The position numbers and the translations under genes are program-made. The notes under the pieces were generated by a model, which was not told the origin of the DNA, did not search any database, and was given only the letters and a program-made list of their open reading frames with translations. Below, in pieces: positions 13,811-26,488 of a stretch of DNA of 64,000 nucleotides. Source of the DNA: Combretum micranthum (Eukaryota; Streptophyta; Magnoliopsida; Myrtales; Combretaceae); contig JAMXBD010001208.1 in the NCBI GenBank assembly GCA_024138025.1, forward strand, positions 186,001 to 250,000. Reading direction: 5' to 3'. Within the stretch, counting starts at the first letter, position 1, and the number at the start of each line of letters is the position of its first letter.

Positions 13811-14751
13811 TGCAATTCAAGGGAACAAAATTATTATTATAAAAAAAAATGCTTGAAACCCTAAATCTATTATAGAATGAATTTGATTTTCTTACTTAGT
13901 TTCATTGTTGCTCTAATGGGTGTATGGTTGAGAGAATAATAAAGTTACATACAATTCATTTATCCAACATGCATGTCATCCTCTCTAGCAAGAGTCATCG
14001 TTGCTTCAATATGATGATTACTTGAAAACCTTAAATTCACGAATGAAACATTAGATGGAGAGAGATGATTACATGTTATTTAGAAATAAAAGAATAAAAA
14101 GAGAGAAGATGGAGAAGAGCAAATAGCTTGCTAGCTTACTGTGATGTTAACATAGAGAGAGAGAGAGAGAGAGAGTTGGTGTCAAGTTTGCAAAAGAGAG
14201 TTAGGGTCAAGTTTGCAAGAGAGACTATAAATAATGAAATAACACATTTCATTGTTTTGGCACTGTCTTTTTTAAATGAAATTATTTTTCTCTCCCATGT
14301 GAATTTTTACTTGTCTTCTTAAATGAATAGTCCACTCCTATAATTATTTCTTAGTCCTACTTCGTGTGGTTTCTTCAAAAGTAAACTCTATTAGATTAAA
14401 ATAGTTAGAACCTTACACAATGTGTGAATTTTTTAAAAATATGAAAAATATATAATTATTGATTAAAAAGGTCACAATCCTTTGAATTACGAAAATATAA
14501 CATCATATATCAAAGATCATTTAATTTATATAATAATTTATACAATTATTGATGGGAAAAAATTGATAAGTGATGAATGAGTTATAACATTTGTTATTAA
14601 TATTGAGAATTTACCATATGTTAATTGCAAAAATTCTAAAATCTAGTAAAACTATCTTACTTTGATAATCTTTATAAGTAATAGTCAATTGATACAAGTA
14701 TGGAATAAAATAAATAAAGTAGATTTATATTTCTATCAACATATGAGTACA
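13811..14751. other. AT-rich spacer with GA microsatellite
   Basis: No gene is recognised. An uninterrupted AG dinucleotide run occupies about 14154-14175. The rest is unremarkable AT-rich sequence. Confidence 0.6.
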
Positions 14752-15280
14752 TAGAGGTGGGCAATAAGCCTAACAGGCCGAGCTATTTTAGCTTAGGCCC
14801 AGCCTATTTTGGCCGGTGAGCTAAACGGTTGGCTCGCGGGCCAAATGAAAGTAAAAATTAGAATATTCATATATTTTAGGGTTTTAAATATATTAAAGAT
14901 TAATTTTGTTACTATTTTGATTACTTATATATAAAAACAAGTTTTTTAAATGACTTATGATATATTATATTACATTTAAATCAATAAATATATACTTTAA
15001 GAAAATGTTATAATGCTTGTGATGCATGTATCTCTTCTATAATATATCATAAATAATCACTAATATGTTATTATATTATTACTATTCTTAAACTTTCCCT
15101 CTTTTTTTTTTTTTTTACTCTTGGACTGTGGGCAGGCTCGACCAATCATGAGGCAGCCCGCTTTGGCCCATGGGTTAAATATACCAGGAAAATTTGTGGG
15201 CCGAAAAAAATTGGCAATAGCTTACTTTTTTTAGTGGAAACAAATTGGCCCACGGGCCAGAACCTATATGTCTAGCTCTA
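14752..15280 (+). mobile_element. Degenerate hAT-like element related to the 12.5-kb copy
   Basis: It begins TAGAGGTGGGCAATAAG, matching the left end of the 12491 element, and ends CTAGCTCTA. The flanks carry GGCCCA/TGGGCC words around an AT-rich core. The adjoining 8-mers (TGAGTACA and CTACGTCA) do not match well, and the terminal repeats have diverged, so it is an older or rearranged family member. Confidence 0.6.
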
Positions 15281-16600
15281 CTACGTCATAGCAAACACTT
15301 TATTATGTTTATCATTGTCATTTATAACTAAACATGTTATTATAAATAAAGTAATCAAATGTCTATGTTTCGTAAATATAAAAGTTTAGATGCATTAAAC
15401 AAATACTAAAATAGTAATCCCTTAGCATTGATTGTAATAATACATATTGTATGGTTGTATACGTTATATGAGATATTTATATATTTCATATTAATATATA
15501 TATCACATGTCATATCCAATTATGGATTAAAGTTAGCAATATTAAGGTTTAATTATATTTTTGTTCAGTTAGAGTATAGTTTCGAACACAATTCATCCTT
15601 CAATATTGAATCAAAATTTATTTAAAGCGTGAATTCTCTCAGTTTGTTGGAATTGTTTTTCAAACTTTTAAAAGCAAATATGTATGTAATGAAAGGAATT
15701 AGGCATAAATCATAATGGAATCTTAGGTTCATTTTCATATATAGAATGCACTGATAAGGTTTGGACATGTTTTTCCTAAAAATTTTTATACTTATTATTA
15801 TCACTACTGATAGAGTTGGAATGGGTCAAGGTCTTAGCTATACTATGCATAAAGAGTTATCCGGTACAACCACTCTAATTATTAAATTAGCAAGTATACA
15901 GAAGTGTGAAAATAATCTTAGCAGAGTAAAGGTTTGAATGTTCCCGTTCTTTCTAGGGATGTCTCATGTTGTATTTATAAAGGAGTAGTTTAAGATAATT
16001 GAAATAAGTCATGTTAATAGTCAATATTTGCTATAAAGCCCTTCGAGCACAGTCTAACCTACTTGCCAGCATGGGCTGTGTAATCTCCAAGTTTTTGCTT
16101 AAGTTGAATTTATAGAATAGCTTTTTTTTGAATTAATGAAATTTTATTCTAAATTTTCAATAAGTAATATGATTGGTGAAGTAAAGTATATTAATTGAGT
16201 AATGTGATTTACAAAAGCAGAGATTCATTTCTCCGTAAATTAGTTTCAAGATAAATTGTGTATTTATTAAAATTTTGTGAAACTATTATTTATAGAGTTC
16301 AAATTTGAGTTATAAGAACTTATTATAAATTATTTTAACAAGACTCCATTTAATCAAATTTCTAATGTAAACTGATCAAGCTTTGCTTTGATTTTAGTCT
16401 TATAATCTTTTATGTATTAGGCTTATTGAAGCCCATTATTTAATTTTATTTTTATATACAAACTTTGGAACTCAATTAAAGCAAGAAACAAAGCCAAAGC
16501 CCTTTAATTTGCCGCAAAAAGGAAAGCTATGTAGCCCGACCATAGCAAACATGCACCACGCACACACTATGGTTTTTGCTTGCCTTACTAGAATTGTGAT
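15281..16600. other. AT-rich spacer, no gene
   Basis: Only short chance open frames are present. I see no conserved protein, RNA gene or clear repeat boundary. Confidence 0.6.
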
Positions 16601-17286
16601 TAGAGCTGGACAAATGGGCTATGGCCCGCGGGCCAGCCCGTTTAACCCACTTTAAAAACGGGTTAGGGCCAGCTTTTTTTAGCCCGTTTAAAAGTGGGTT
16701 AATTTTACCCAACCCACTTAACCCGCGGGCCCAAGTGGGCTAGCCCGGGGTTAAGTGGGTTGACCCACCAACCCACTTTTACAAAAAATAAAATAAATAA
16801 TTATAGGGTAAATATGTATTAATAAAGGTTATTCTTGAGATTTTTTATACTTGAGATTAAATTTATGTGTTAATTATAACAAAGAATGATAAATTGATGC
16901 ACATGCACCATAAAATTTTATAAAATATATTATTATTGTTTTAAATGAAATATATTATCTAATAAGTTATTTTAGAAAACTTATTTTTATATAAAAAGTA
17001 ATTAAAATAATAATGAAATTAATCATTAATATATATAACCTTATAAAACTCTCTCTTTTATCATATATATTTTATTTAATTAGTATAAATAAGTTAAATG
17101 GGTCAACTTGGCCCATTTAACTCACAAAATATGTAAGTGGGTTAAAAGGGTCAAAAAGTGGGCCGGCCCGTTTAACCCACAGGCTAAAGTGGGTTGGGTT
17201 AGGGTAAGGCAATTTTGGCCCGTGGGTTAAACGGGCCAAAGTGGGCCGGGCCGGGTTGGCCCGTTTAACCCACTTGCCCACCTCTA
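16601..17286 (-). mobile_element. Non-autonomous hAT-type element, copy 2 (inverted relative to copy 1)
   Basis: The 686-bp element has a perfect 8-bp duplication ATTGTGAT (16593-16600 and 17287-17294). Left end TAGAGCTGGACAAATGGGC, right end CCCACTTGCCCACCTCTA. Read on the minus strand it is collinear with the 12491-13202 element over its whole length, including the AT-rich core, with a short deletion in the GGCCCG-rich part. Two different target sites show two independent insertions. Confidence 0.88.
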
Positions 17287-17450
17287 ATTGTGATAATATC
17301 AAACAAAAAAATTTGAAAATCTGCTCCTTATTCTTTTCTTAAAACTGACGCATATTTCACACACACACTCCACAATTCTTTTTCAAATTCTCTTCTTAAA
17401 TCAACAAGAAACTCAAGCTCAAGCTTATTCTACAATTCAACTTCATCTTA

Positions 17451-18068
17451 TACCCCGTTTATTTCAAGATAAATGTTTTCTAGAAAGTAGTTTCCTTAGT
17501 TTTTCTTTGTTTGTTAAATGAAAAAGAACACTTTAAGTAGAAAACATTTTCCCTTGTAAGGGAAAATAATTTCTATTAAAGAGTAAATCCCATTCATCTT
17601 AAGGAAAACAACTTACTCTTTTCAAAATAGAAAGTCATTTTCCGAATTAGCTTTGCAAGTATTTAAACTCTAGCAGTGCGATATTTATTTCTTTTTTATG
17701 ATAATTAACCAATAAATTATATTTTAAACATGAAAGTAATTTAATAGAAAAAATAAAAATAAAAAATCATTAAAAGTTTTTAAATATGAATTGAGGGTTT
17801 ATAAATAAATAATATATATTTTATACTTTAAACTTTAAATAAAATTATTTAGCATAATGTACTATATATTAACGTGCTAATAATAAATTATTTACATAAG
17901 ACATATGTTACATAATATTGGCTAGTCAAACACTAGAAATTTTTTTTGACATATATCTATAAATTGAACCAAACACATGAAAAACATATCTTTTTTTTTT
18001 TCAGGAAAACATTTTTATGTAAAACACTTTTCCATATACAAGACATTTTCCTTGAAACAAGCGGGACC
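17451..18068. mobile_element. PIF/Harbinger-like miniature element (tentative)
   Basis: Inverted ends can be seen: left TACCCCGTTTATTTCAAG and, reverse-complemented, right GGTCCCGCTTGTTTCAAG. Words such as AAAATGTTTTCTAGAAA near the left and GGAAAAGTGTTTTACAT (complement) near the right extend the symmetry. TTA precedes the left end (17448-17450) and follows the right (18069-18071), as expected for PIF/Harbinger. The 3-bp duplication is weak evidence. Confidence 0.5.
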
Positions 18069-20025
18069 TTAGGTAAGTTATTTCTTACTTCCATCTTTTT
18101 GTTTTGAAGTTTAAGTGAGTGTTTTAATGTCTTGATCTTTTATTGAAGTATTTAGGGTTGTTAATTCTTGTGATTTTGGATATGAGGAGTGAAGATATGA
18201 AGTTTATAGTTTGAGTCCTAAGCTATGGATAAGTTAGGTTATGGTGTCTTGTTGGTTTTGTGTATTTGATTTTGATGATGGGTTAGCTAAGGATTGAGTA
18301 TTTTGAAAGTGAAAGGAGAATAGGCGAAACTTGTAGGTTAATGTAAAGGTGTCTCGATGGGAATAAAGTCCTTGGAGTTGGTTTAAATGTGTTGAATTTT
18401 GAAGTTGTTGTTGCTGTATTTTTCATGCAGGGGCATGGCATAGGGCGTGGTGCTTTGAGGTCGTTTGTTTTGGGCTGGTATAGGCGTAGTGCTCCATACT
18501 AGGGCGTGGCTAGGGGCATAGTAGCCTCTATTCTTCATTTTAGTTACGCCCCTTAGCATGGGTCGTAATGAAAGGCGCGGTGGCCCCTGTTTTCCCTATT
18601 GTTTCCTACACCTCGTGGTATGGGGCGTGGTGCTGGGCATATGGAATTTTGTTCCTTAGATGTTTTTTTTTTTTTACATCATTTTTTATCCTTATAACTT
18701 ATTTATACTACTTTACTTGGTTGAATCCTTAGTGATATTAGCTTTTATATCTTATAGGATCCTTATATCGAGATTTGGACTTTCTTGTAAATCATTACGA
18801 TGATTAAGAATCTTTTCACTTATTTATGATTGTAAAACAGTTGCATATGATCTTAAAATACAACTCAAGTTAAATACATGTATGGGGTTGGGAAATATTG
18901 CATGTTGTATGATATATGGTTGAATGACCACCCTTAATACTAAAAGTGACAATCAATTGTGTGTTAACGGTTGATTAAAGCTTACTATGAATTATTTGTA
19001 ATTGATTGATCACCAATTGAAATGAATTAATCTAAAGTGAATTAATAAAGAATCCAACATGCATTGCATATCTTTCATCCTTACATTTACATGGTTTTCA
19101 TGTCACGTATATATCTATCCTATGGTAATGCTTATGATGTTTAGATATTCTAGTAAAGATTACCATTAGGTTGATAACTCTACAAGAACTATATAGACTG
19201 GAAGGAGGTCGTCTGATGATGGTTAGTGTGAAATGATAATACTTAGTGGAGATTCTAAGATCTAAGTGGAGTTGAGATATACATATATATAAATACCTTA
19301 ATTATGAGTAATAAACGAATTTTGAAAAGAATACTCATTCCTTAGTTCTTTGGGTCTCCTGGGCATGAAAATCTAGTGCCGATCTTTTAACCCCCAAGAG
19401 AGGGCATAAATCGCTATGGGTTTGAATTCCGGTTATCTGAACTATGTCTGTGGCATATGTTTGAATGTTGCATTGCATACGAGTGTTAAACAATTATTGT
19501 GTGAATTTACTTATGATGTGTCAAGATTATATTATTCACTGAGCTTATTGTGCTCATGCTCCTACAGACTGTTGTTTACAGGTTTTTAAGGAAGATGGAA
19601 CCAAGACCAAGAATTATGGAGACTGATTAGATGTTAGAAATGTTGTATACTGTTGGACCATGATAGTTTTGGTGTAATAGATTTTATAGACCTATGTTGT
19701 AATAGTATAAGTTTAAGCTTTGTATTTCCTTAGTTCCTTTGATGTAATGGGAGGATTTATATGTTTGAAATCAAAGTTTGTAACTTGTTATAAGAACTTT
19801 AGTTGTTTTGTGTAAATATTTTTATAAATGTTTTATATGTATGCAATATCTTTCATATTCTTTATAACCTTCGATCCTGTTAAGCTATCCATGCCATGGT
19901 GTAGTCAAGTAGTTCCACAGTCATGTAATATACTAGAAGTTTGATATCATTTTAACTAAATGTATGTGACTTCAGTTGTTACTTGACATGGAAACTACTA
20001 GGGTATCCTGTAAGGGTGTGAAAAG
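18069..20025 (-). mobile_element. Chromovirus-like LTR remnant, minus orientation
   Basis: Near 20010-20020 the sequence AAGGGTGTGA resembles, on the minus strand, the TCACACCC start of chromovirus LTRs. A block around 19530-19560 (CACTGAGCTTATTGTGCTCA) is the complement of the AGTGAGTT-type block found after the LTR start at 59635. It also contains the degenerate GGGGCGTGG array at 18428-18642. No coding domains are seen and both boundaries are approximate. Confidence 0.4.
18428..18642 (+). repeat. Degenerate GGGGCGTGGTGC-type array
   Basis: At least six imperfect copies of a G-rich word (GGGGCATGG, GGGCGTGGTGC, GGCGTAGTGC, GGGCGTGGC, GGCGCGGTGG, GGGGCGTGGTGC) occur within about 215 bases, spaced irregularly. 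It is far more GC-rich than its surroundings and lies inside the LTR-like segment. Confidence 0.55.
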
Positions 20026-20540
20026 CTGACCTTCCCAGTCCAAAGCTTGGTAAGCTTAGCGAAATAGTCGGGCCTCTACAAGGCCTGACAACCATTTCTT
20101 AAAGCCACATCCCCTTGAAGGGAAACTGCCTTATCTAATCCCCCAACCACGGAACCCGCTATTTTTCTTTAACAAAGTATGCTTCTATAAAGGTTCCTAA
20201 ATAATTGGATTACACTTGCCTAAAATGGATAGGGGCACTTCCCTTAAGAAACAAAGGGACGCTTTCTATTATAGATAAGTCTATATACTAAAGAAGAATA
20301 TATACTCAACTATATAAGGTTAATCTAGCTAAAATGGTGTCGGGTTCACTCTATCTCTGTCTTGCTATTATGCATCATTACCTACTAACCCAGTTAAGCA
20401 TCGAAGTAAAGGGGTAGACATACCACTAGCACTTACTAAGCTGCTTTTCTCTTGCAAGCCTATGACTTGCTAGCCTTAAGGCCTATAAACTTAGAGTAGA
20501 GTAAACTATAGATCTAAGGGATTTAAAGAGCAACACAAAA
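20026..20540. other. Compositionally distinct segment, possible organelle-derived insertion
   Basis: This stretch is clearly richer in G and C and in complex sequence than either flank, lacks poly-A/T runs, and has the texture of plant mitochondrial intergenic DNA (for example TTGCAAGCCTATGACTTGC and GGGCCTCTACAAGGCC). No organelle gene was recognised, so a nuclear copy of mitochondrial DNA is only a hypothesis; an LTR retrotransposon interior is an alternative. Confidence 0.3.
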
Positions 20541-20865
20541 AATTTCTTGGAGTAAGTTGTACTGTGGTGAATGTAGAACATCTTAACAATTGTAAAAAGA
20601 GAAGACTCCGAGCCAACAACATACATCCCATGTTTTTAGGGGTTGGGATTTACAAAGGCTAATCTTTGGTTAAGTCGAGCAAGTAGTTCATTTAGCAAAT
20701 TGACCATATTCGAGCAAACTTGAGAGCTCTTCTCACTCCTGTGGTTGTATTTAAGATTGACTGTAGAGTAAACTTGTTGACAATTAAGTTAGCTCATACT
20801 CTAAATAGGCCAGGCTATGCTTGAGGAATATTTGGCAAAATTTGTCCATCAACACCTATAATGGT

Positions 20866-21213
20866 TAAGGATGCAACCAAACTCGGTTTGGGATGGGTTT
20901 TAAAAATTATAAATCCATGCCCATACCATGTGGGGTCTTCTGAAATCCATCCTAAACCCTATTAGGTTTTTCTCCATAGACCCGAAACCTGCTCAATAGA
21001 CAATATATGGTACTTGAACCTAAATTCAAACAAGTTTTATGCTCGAATGAAAACCTACTCTATCGATATATTCAACTTTCCAAAAAGTTTTATGCTCGAT
21101 CCAAAACCTTATTGAGTTTTACTTAATGTCCTAGAACCTATCCTAAACCCTATAGGGTATTATCAAGTTAGGTAGGTTGGGTACCTTATAAGACCTGCTT
21201 GGTTGCATCCCTA
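20866..21213. mobile_element. hAT-like miniature element with GGATGCAACCAA ends
   Basis: Left end TAAGGATGCAACCAAAC and right end TTGGTTGCATCCCTA are inverted repeats. The flanking 8-mers ATAATGGT (20858-20865) and ATAATATT (21214-21221) match at six of eight positions, consistent with an aged 8-bp duplication. The interior repeats CCTAAACCCTA and GGGTA words. A related element is at 35931-36408. Confidence 0.65.
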
Positions 21214-21221
21214 ATAATATT

Positions 21222-22939
21222 TAGGTTGAATTAATTATTAATACTTAACAAGAACCCACACCAAGTTCATTAAGTTGAACAATAATGGAGACAAATATTT
21301 TTATTTTTTCATATAAACGTAAACTTAGAAAAATTTAATTAAATTATTATAAAAGCGGCATACAACAGTGCAAAAATGCTTAATCGATGTACAAAAATTA
21401 AATGCAATGACAAGATAAAATATAAGATATTAATTATTAAATTAAACTACACATTTATCAATAATATAACAAAAAAAATCATAAATAGTATTAAAATGCT
21501 TAAAAAATAATTATATAACCATGTAGTACTTCATAAATGTGTTTGTTAAATTAAACAAAAATGTTATTGATCATATTATCAATGTTATTCAAGGCTAGCG
21601 TAATGAATTTTGGTATCTTTTCTTAAAATATTCAAATTGACTAGTGGATATATTAATGTTTCATAAAATTTAGGATTCTCAATTTAAAAATACATGTCTT
21701 TAGTTTTTTTTTCTTCAGTATTATAAAAGTTAATTGCCTTAATCCAACATTTACACTAAAAATGCTATTTCTTTATGTAGCATAATTTATATTTGCTGCC
21801 ATCGTTAATATATTGTGATTCTCATCAATGTCATTTCTCATGAATAAATCAAAATTTAAATCACTGATATATGATGTCATATTTGTTATTAATAACATAT
21901 TGTAATTCTCAATTCTCATTAATGTCATTTCCCTAATATGTCCTAATATTTTTTTAACATTAGTTTCTAGGAACAATATAAATATTAGGTTGAATGTCTT
22001 TTAAGAAATCGTAATTATTTAATCTCATTTAAATGCCCAAGACCTTTATTAATGCTTCAAGGGAAATTCAAGGAAATCATTCAATCATAAAAATATATAT
22101 AGTAATTAATATATTATGTATTTTAGTGGTACGATCATTGTTGAGTATGAATATGATATGTAAAATACTCAGTGGGACTGTCGTGTTAAAACACATAAGG
22201 GGACATGGAGTTTTCCATATAAATAAAAAAAAAAAAAACTTTCTTTGAATTGTGTTAATTGCATTTACCTCCAAGTGAAAAAAGTGAGACCTTTAGATTC
22301 CATGAAATTGAGATTTTCAATCCTTATATTTAACTCCTATCTATTTTCGTACCCATACTCATGTTCCTTGTATACTGTATAAATGAAGGAATTTTTATTG
22401 TTTATACACATAAATTAGTAGCATTACTAACTTTTATTACTAGTACTGGTATATCATGTATTAATATTAAAGATGTATATATAATGAGCATATATTAATA
22501 TTTAAATTCCTATAATATTTTAGAAATTAAATATATGATTGTGAAGAATTTTACAACTTAACCTCTAAAATTAAATAATCTATGTGATTGCAAATTATAA
22601 ACATGTTTAGAACCAATTATTAAAATCAATATTTAAAATATTTTTAAACTTTTTTATTATAATTAACACATATATAGTAAGCATGCGTTGTGGTTATACA
22701 TATATGTTCTCTTAATAATATCAATGCATACTTTCTCATAGTTAGTGTTTTTTATTTTTTTTTAATAACCATCCATAATAACTATGTTTTTTTTTATAAG
22801 TTTGAAAAAAAATTCCAATGAAATGTTATTAGTTTGTTAAAAATTCACGTATGTTATAAATTTAAGTATTACATAATTTTTCATTTTGATTAATTAAATA
22901 CATTATTTTCATCATTATCAATTTATTATAATCAGTTAA
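21222..22939. other. AT-rich region, no gene
   Basis: Very AT-rich with short open frames only. No family match and no clear transposon ends. Confidence 0.6.
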
Positions 22940-23450
22940 ATGGTTTTGAAGGTGACCAACTTAGTTTCATCATGATATCATTTTGTCACAATAAAATGAT
23001 AATTGCATAAATATATAAATATATAGTAATAAATATAAATTATCACTATTGCCAAAATAATATTATTTATAATAATAAATTTATTTTATGATAGTAAATA
23101 GTATATATTATAACAAAAAACTTGTGAAAATGTCATATATAATTATACATAGTGACAAGAAAATTTAGTGATGCAATATTTTTGTCACGATGTGTCTTTT
23201 ACATTGGCACACAAAATATGATAGAAAAATTTTACGATAAGAGACTATGATAAAATCATTTTTGTTACTAAATTTTCATTGGTTTAACATGTTGTGACAA
23301 ATATTTTAACAAATACCTTTTTTCGTTATTTGCTCTTTTATAAAGTTTGAAGTAACTAATTCTTATTTTGTCACAAGTAGAGTACTATTTGTGACAAAAC
23401 CCTGATTGTGAAGAACAATTTTGTCATAATATATCAAATTTCTTATAGTG
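22940..23450. mobile_element. CACTA-like transposon end with subterminal repeats
   Basis: The right edge reads TTTCTTATAGTG, the complement of CACTATAAGAAA, a typical CACTA terminus. Inward, TTTGTCACAA, TTGTGACAAA and TTTGTCAT words recur on both strands (about 22980, 23180, 23300, 23370, 23393, 23425), like the subterminal arrays bound by CACTA transposases. CACTATTGCC at 23044 could be the partner end, but no 3-bp target duplication supports it, so the left boundary is uncertain. Confidence 0.5.
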
Positions 23451-25160
23451 ATGGGTTCACAAATACCGTCAATAGGGGGCTTCATAAACATTTTATTTAA
23501 CAAAAACAATTTACTCTTAATGAGCCACACCACAACACCACCAAGTAAGTCAAAAACAAAATTCATTCAAGTTATGCTTTTTGCACAAATTATAAAAACA
23601 TACTCAAGGCACAACTTTTGTCATGAACAAATACAAAAGTGGTGTTTTACAAAATATTGCAAACTATAAGCTTAAATGCACTAATCAAGTTTTACAAGAT
23701 GATATTATCAATTTAAAGAACAAATGACAAAATGGTGGAGGATTAAATATAGGATGTCTGTATGCAAATTAATGGCTCAAGTAACTCCTCAAATATGCGG
23801 AAAGTCCTCTATTTATAGCTTTTCCAAAAAAATTTACACACAATTTATCTCTTTTTTGCTCTTTGCATTAAATACTTTGTTGGTTAATTTTTATCAACTA
23901 GTGGTGGAACGCTATCCACAAAAACAAAGCTTATAAGGTTATTATCATTGCTAATGTTTAGACGCCATATTTTAACTTTCGGATGTTGACCCACTACACC
24001 ATGATTAGAAACATTATAATCATGTGAAAAATGTTGGACGATAAATATCAGGGGTTGGCATACAAACTTTAGCTATAGTCTACATGATCAATCCTCTAAT
24101 CATGTTAGTGTTTTGATACCATGTCATGACGCATATATGGCATTTAGATGCTAGCTTTAGTGTAGCTAATTCTTGAAACTCTACAAACCAACACAAGGAC
24201 AATACATAAAATGTACAATCACAAGCATATTATATTGTAACATATTTTGTCAATTAGGTGTAACTCGACTCTAGCAAATCAACAATTATGCAATATATCT
24301 TCTAATCAAAATTCAATTTAAAACATTTGGTTTAACAATATTTCATTTTTAAATAATAATAACCATTGCGCAATTCATTCCCACTCAACAAAACACTTCC
24401 TACTAGTTGATCGCTAAGGTTAAAGTAAAATTTGGCTAATTGAGTTTAAAGTTTGATGTCCAATTAGAGGAAATACAAATTGCACTTAATATACAAGCAC
24501 AACATACATACCACACATACATGTTAATGGTGCTACTCAACATTTCTTCCATATGGCCTCATAAAAAAGACAAGAGTACTCCAAGTTATACAAATGAGTA
24601 AGCACAAAACATGCATGATTTACTTCTACCATCCATATGCTATGTGATAGAAACAACCTTTGGCACAAATAATAAATTCATGTTTAATTTTGCATAAACA
24701 CATGATCAAACTCTCAATACCTGTTTATATTGTCATTTTAAACGCGTAAGATCATGTTAAAGATGCATACTCCAATATATTGCAAGTGAGTATTGATTAT
24801 GGTCAAAAAGGCAAATATCTTACTTAAAAATGCACAAATTTGCCTAGAGCACTTCCACATGCTTCTTTACTTATTTACGCAAGTGTAATATTCACTATTG
24901 CATGAGCGAACATTTTTTTATGTATTATATTCAAGTATATCTAATTTATGCATTTGATACTCATTTTAGCATATAAAGGCTCTGATCATGAAATCACAAA
25001 AAATTAGACAATCAAACATATTAGCAAGTTTTAAAAATATAAATAAGCATACTAAAGCATAACACATAAGACATATATCGAAAATAGCTCATACCATATT
25101 TAATTGACTTGTAATGCCATGAGAGTACTTATAAAACCAAATTTAATTTTTTTTTTTTTT
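23451..25160. other. AT-rich region with one primer-binding-site-like motif
   Basis: No gene is recognised. On the minus strand, TGACATGGTATCAAAAC at about 24109-24125 resembles an LTR end followed by a tRNA-Met type primer-binding site, so sequence up to about 25.1 kb could be a minus-oriented LTR. No second LTR was found. Confidence 0.35.
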
Positions 25161-25405
25161 GGTACACATTTGTGCTTTGGTTCATTTTGGTTAGTTGTAA
25201 TAGATACTTGTCTCGTATAGGAACTCACACAAACTTACTTTTATGATTCAAGCTTTATTATTCGTTACTGTACAACTATGTCCTTTGGTACCTATTTGTG
25301 CTTAGGTTCATTTATTTATTTGTAACATTATTTATCTCTTATGACCCTCACTAACTTGCTTTTATGATTCAAATGTTTATTATTCCTTGTTGTACGATTG
25401 TATGC
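25161..25405 (+). repeat. Diverged two-copy tandem repeat, unit about 120 bp
   Basis: Copy one starts GGTACACATTTGTGCTTTGG at 25161; copy two starts GGTACCTATTTGTGCTTAGG at 25287. Later blocks also match in order (CTTTTATGATTCAA, TTATTATTC, TGTAC). Confidence 0.7.
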
Positions 25406-26047
25406 TTTGTGCAATATAACCAACTCTACTTCAATAATTGCAATTTCCATAAGTAGTTTTCATAAAGCAAATCTTATTGGACTTGCATCTATTGTTTCCA
25501 TTCTAACTAATGCCACACCTATTTAAATCACACTTGTTTTTCTAATAAGTGTATCATAATTATTTTCACCATTGGTTAATTTGATTATAACTGTCTTTGA
25601 ATCATGCAAGCTAGTTTTTTAAATAACATTTTCATTTCTAAGCTCTATTAGTTTTTTTTAGGATGCATCATCACATATATTATCCTTATAATCCCTTTTT
25701 AAAGTTTTGTTTTCAATTTTTAGCAAATCATTTTCAATTTTTTATTTTTTATTTAAGTTGCCTATTTCATCATTTATCACTCAAAGTGACAACAATGGTT
25801 TCTTTCTTTAACTTCTTGTTACCCTTCTTGAGCATTAGGCAACATTGTTGCATATGTCTAAATTTATTACCCTTGAAGTATGTAATTACTTTCCTACTCT
25901 TCCTCTTTTCTGATTTTGATGCCCCGTTCTCCTCTCTCCTCTTCAACTTCGTATTGCACTTTAAGAATGTGATACCCCTCAAATACAGATAGTGGAACTC
26001 TAATCACAGATGTGCCTTTTTCAGTGTAATGGCTTAAAGTTTGTTAA

Positions 26048-26109
26048 AACTCCAAAGTTAAGCGTGCTCTGAGCAGAGCAATCTTAGGATGGGTAACATC
26101 TTGGGAAGC
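26048..26109 (+). other. 5S rRNA-like segment in Cassandra A 5' LTR
   Basis: AAGTTAAGCGTGCT followed by GGATGGGTAACATCTTGGGA corresponds to the box A to box C control region of plant 5S rRNA. It is not a real 5S gene: flanks are LTR sequence and the rest of the 120-base gene is absent. Several positions have changed, so promoter function for RNA polymerase III is doubtful. Confidence 0.85.
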
Positions 26110-26488
26110 ATTGGCACCAAAAGGATAAAATTGTGCGGCGTGTGGCCAAAGCGAATAATACCTCGGTAGATAGAGTTTTGAGTCATTACACAATGCCTCC
26201 GATGTCCTAGTTGTGCCTGAGAGAGTGCTGGGAGGGTCAGTGAACCTGGCATCACGATCCTTACCCAAGGTGGCCTGAGGACATAGAAGCGCCCCCTCTG
26301 CTGCAATGGAGCATGGGGTCGCAGGTCGTAACAAATGGTATTAGAGCAGTGGTTTCTGGATTTATGTAACGAAACTAACGAAGACATCAGTTCTATAATT
26401 GGGGGAGTATGTGATACCCCTTAAATATAGATGGTGAAACTCTAATCATAGAGGTGCCTTTTCGGTGTAATGGCTTGGAGTTTGTCAA

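Noticed and set aside
14744..15288. 8-bp duplication for the 14.75-kb hAT-like element
   Set aside because: TGAGTACA and CTACGTCA share too few positions to be convincing.
12509..17302. Short minus-strand open frames in the GGCCCG-rich repeats
   Set aside because: They are translations of the hAT element arms with low-complexity residues.
26044..26387. Two overlapping minus-strand open frames of 96 and 109 codons
   Set aside because: They lie entirely within the Cassandra 5' LTR and its 5S-like sequence; the element is non-coding.
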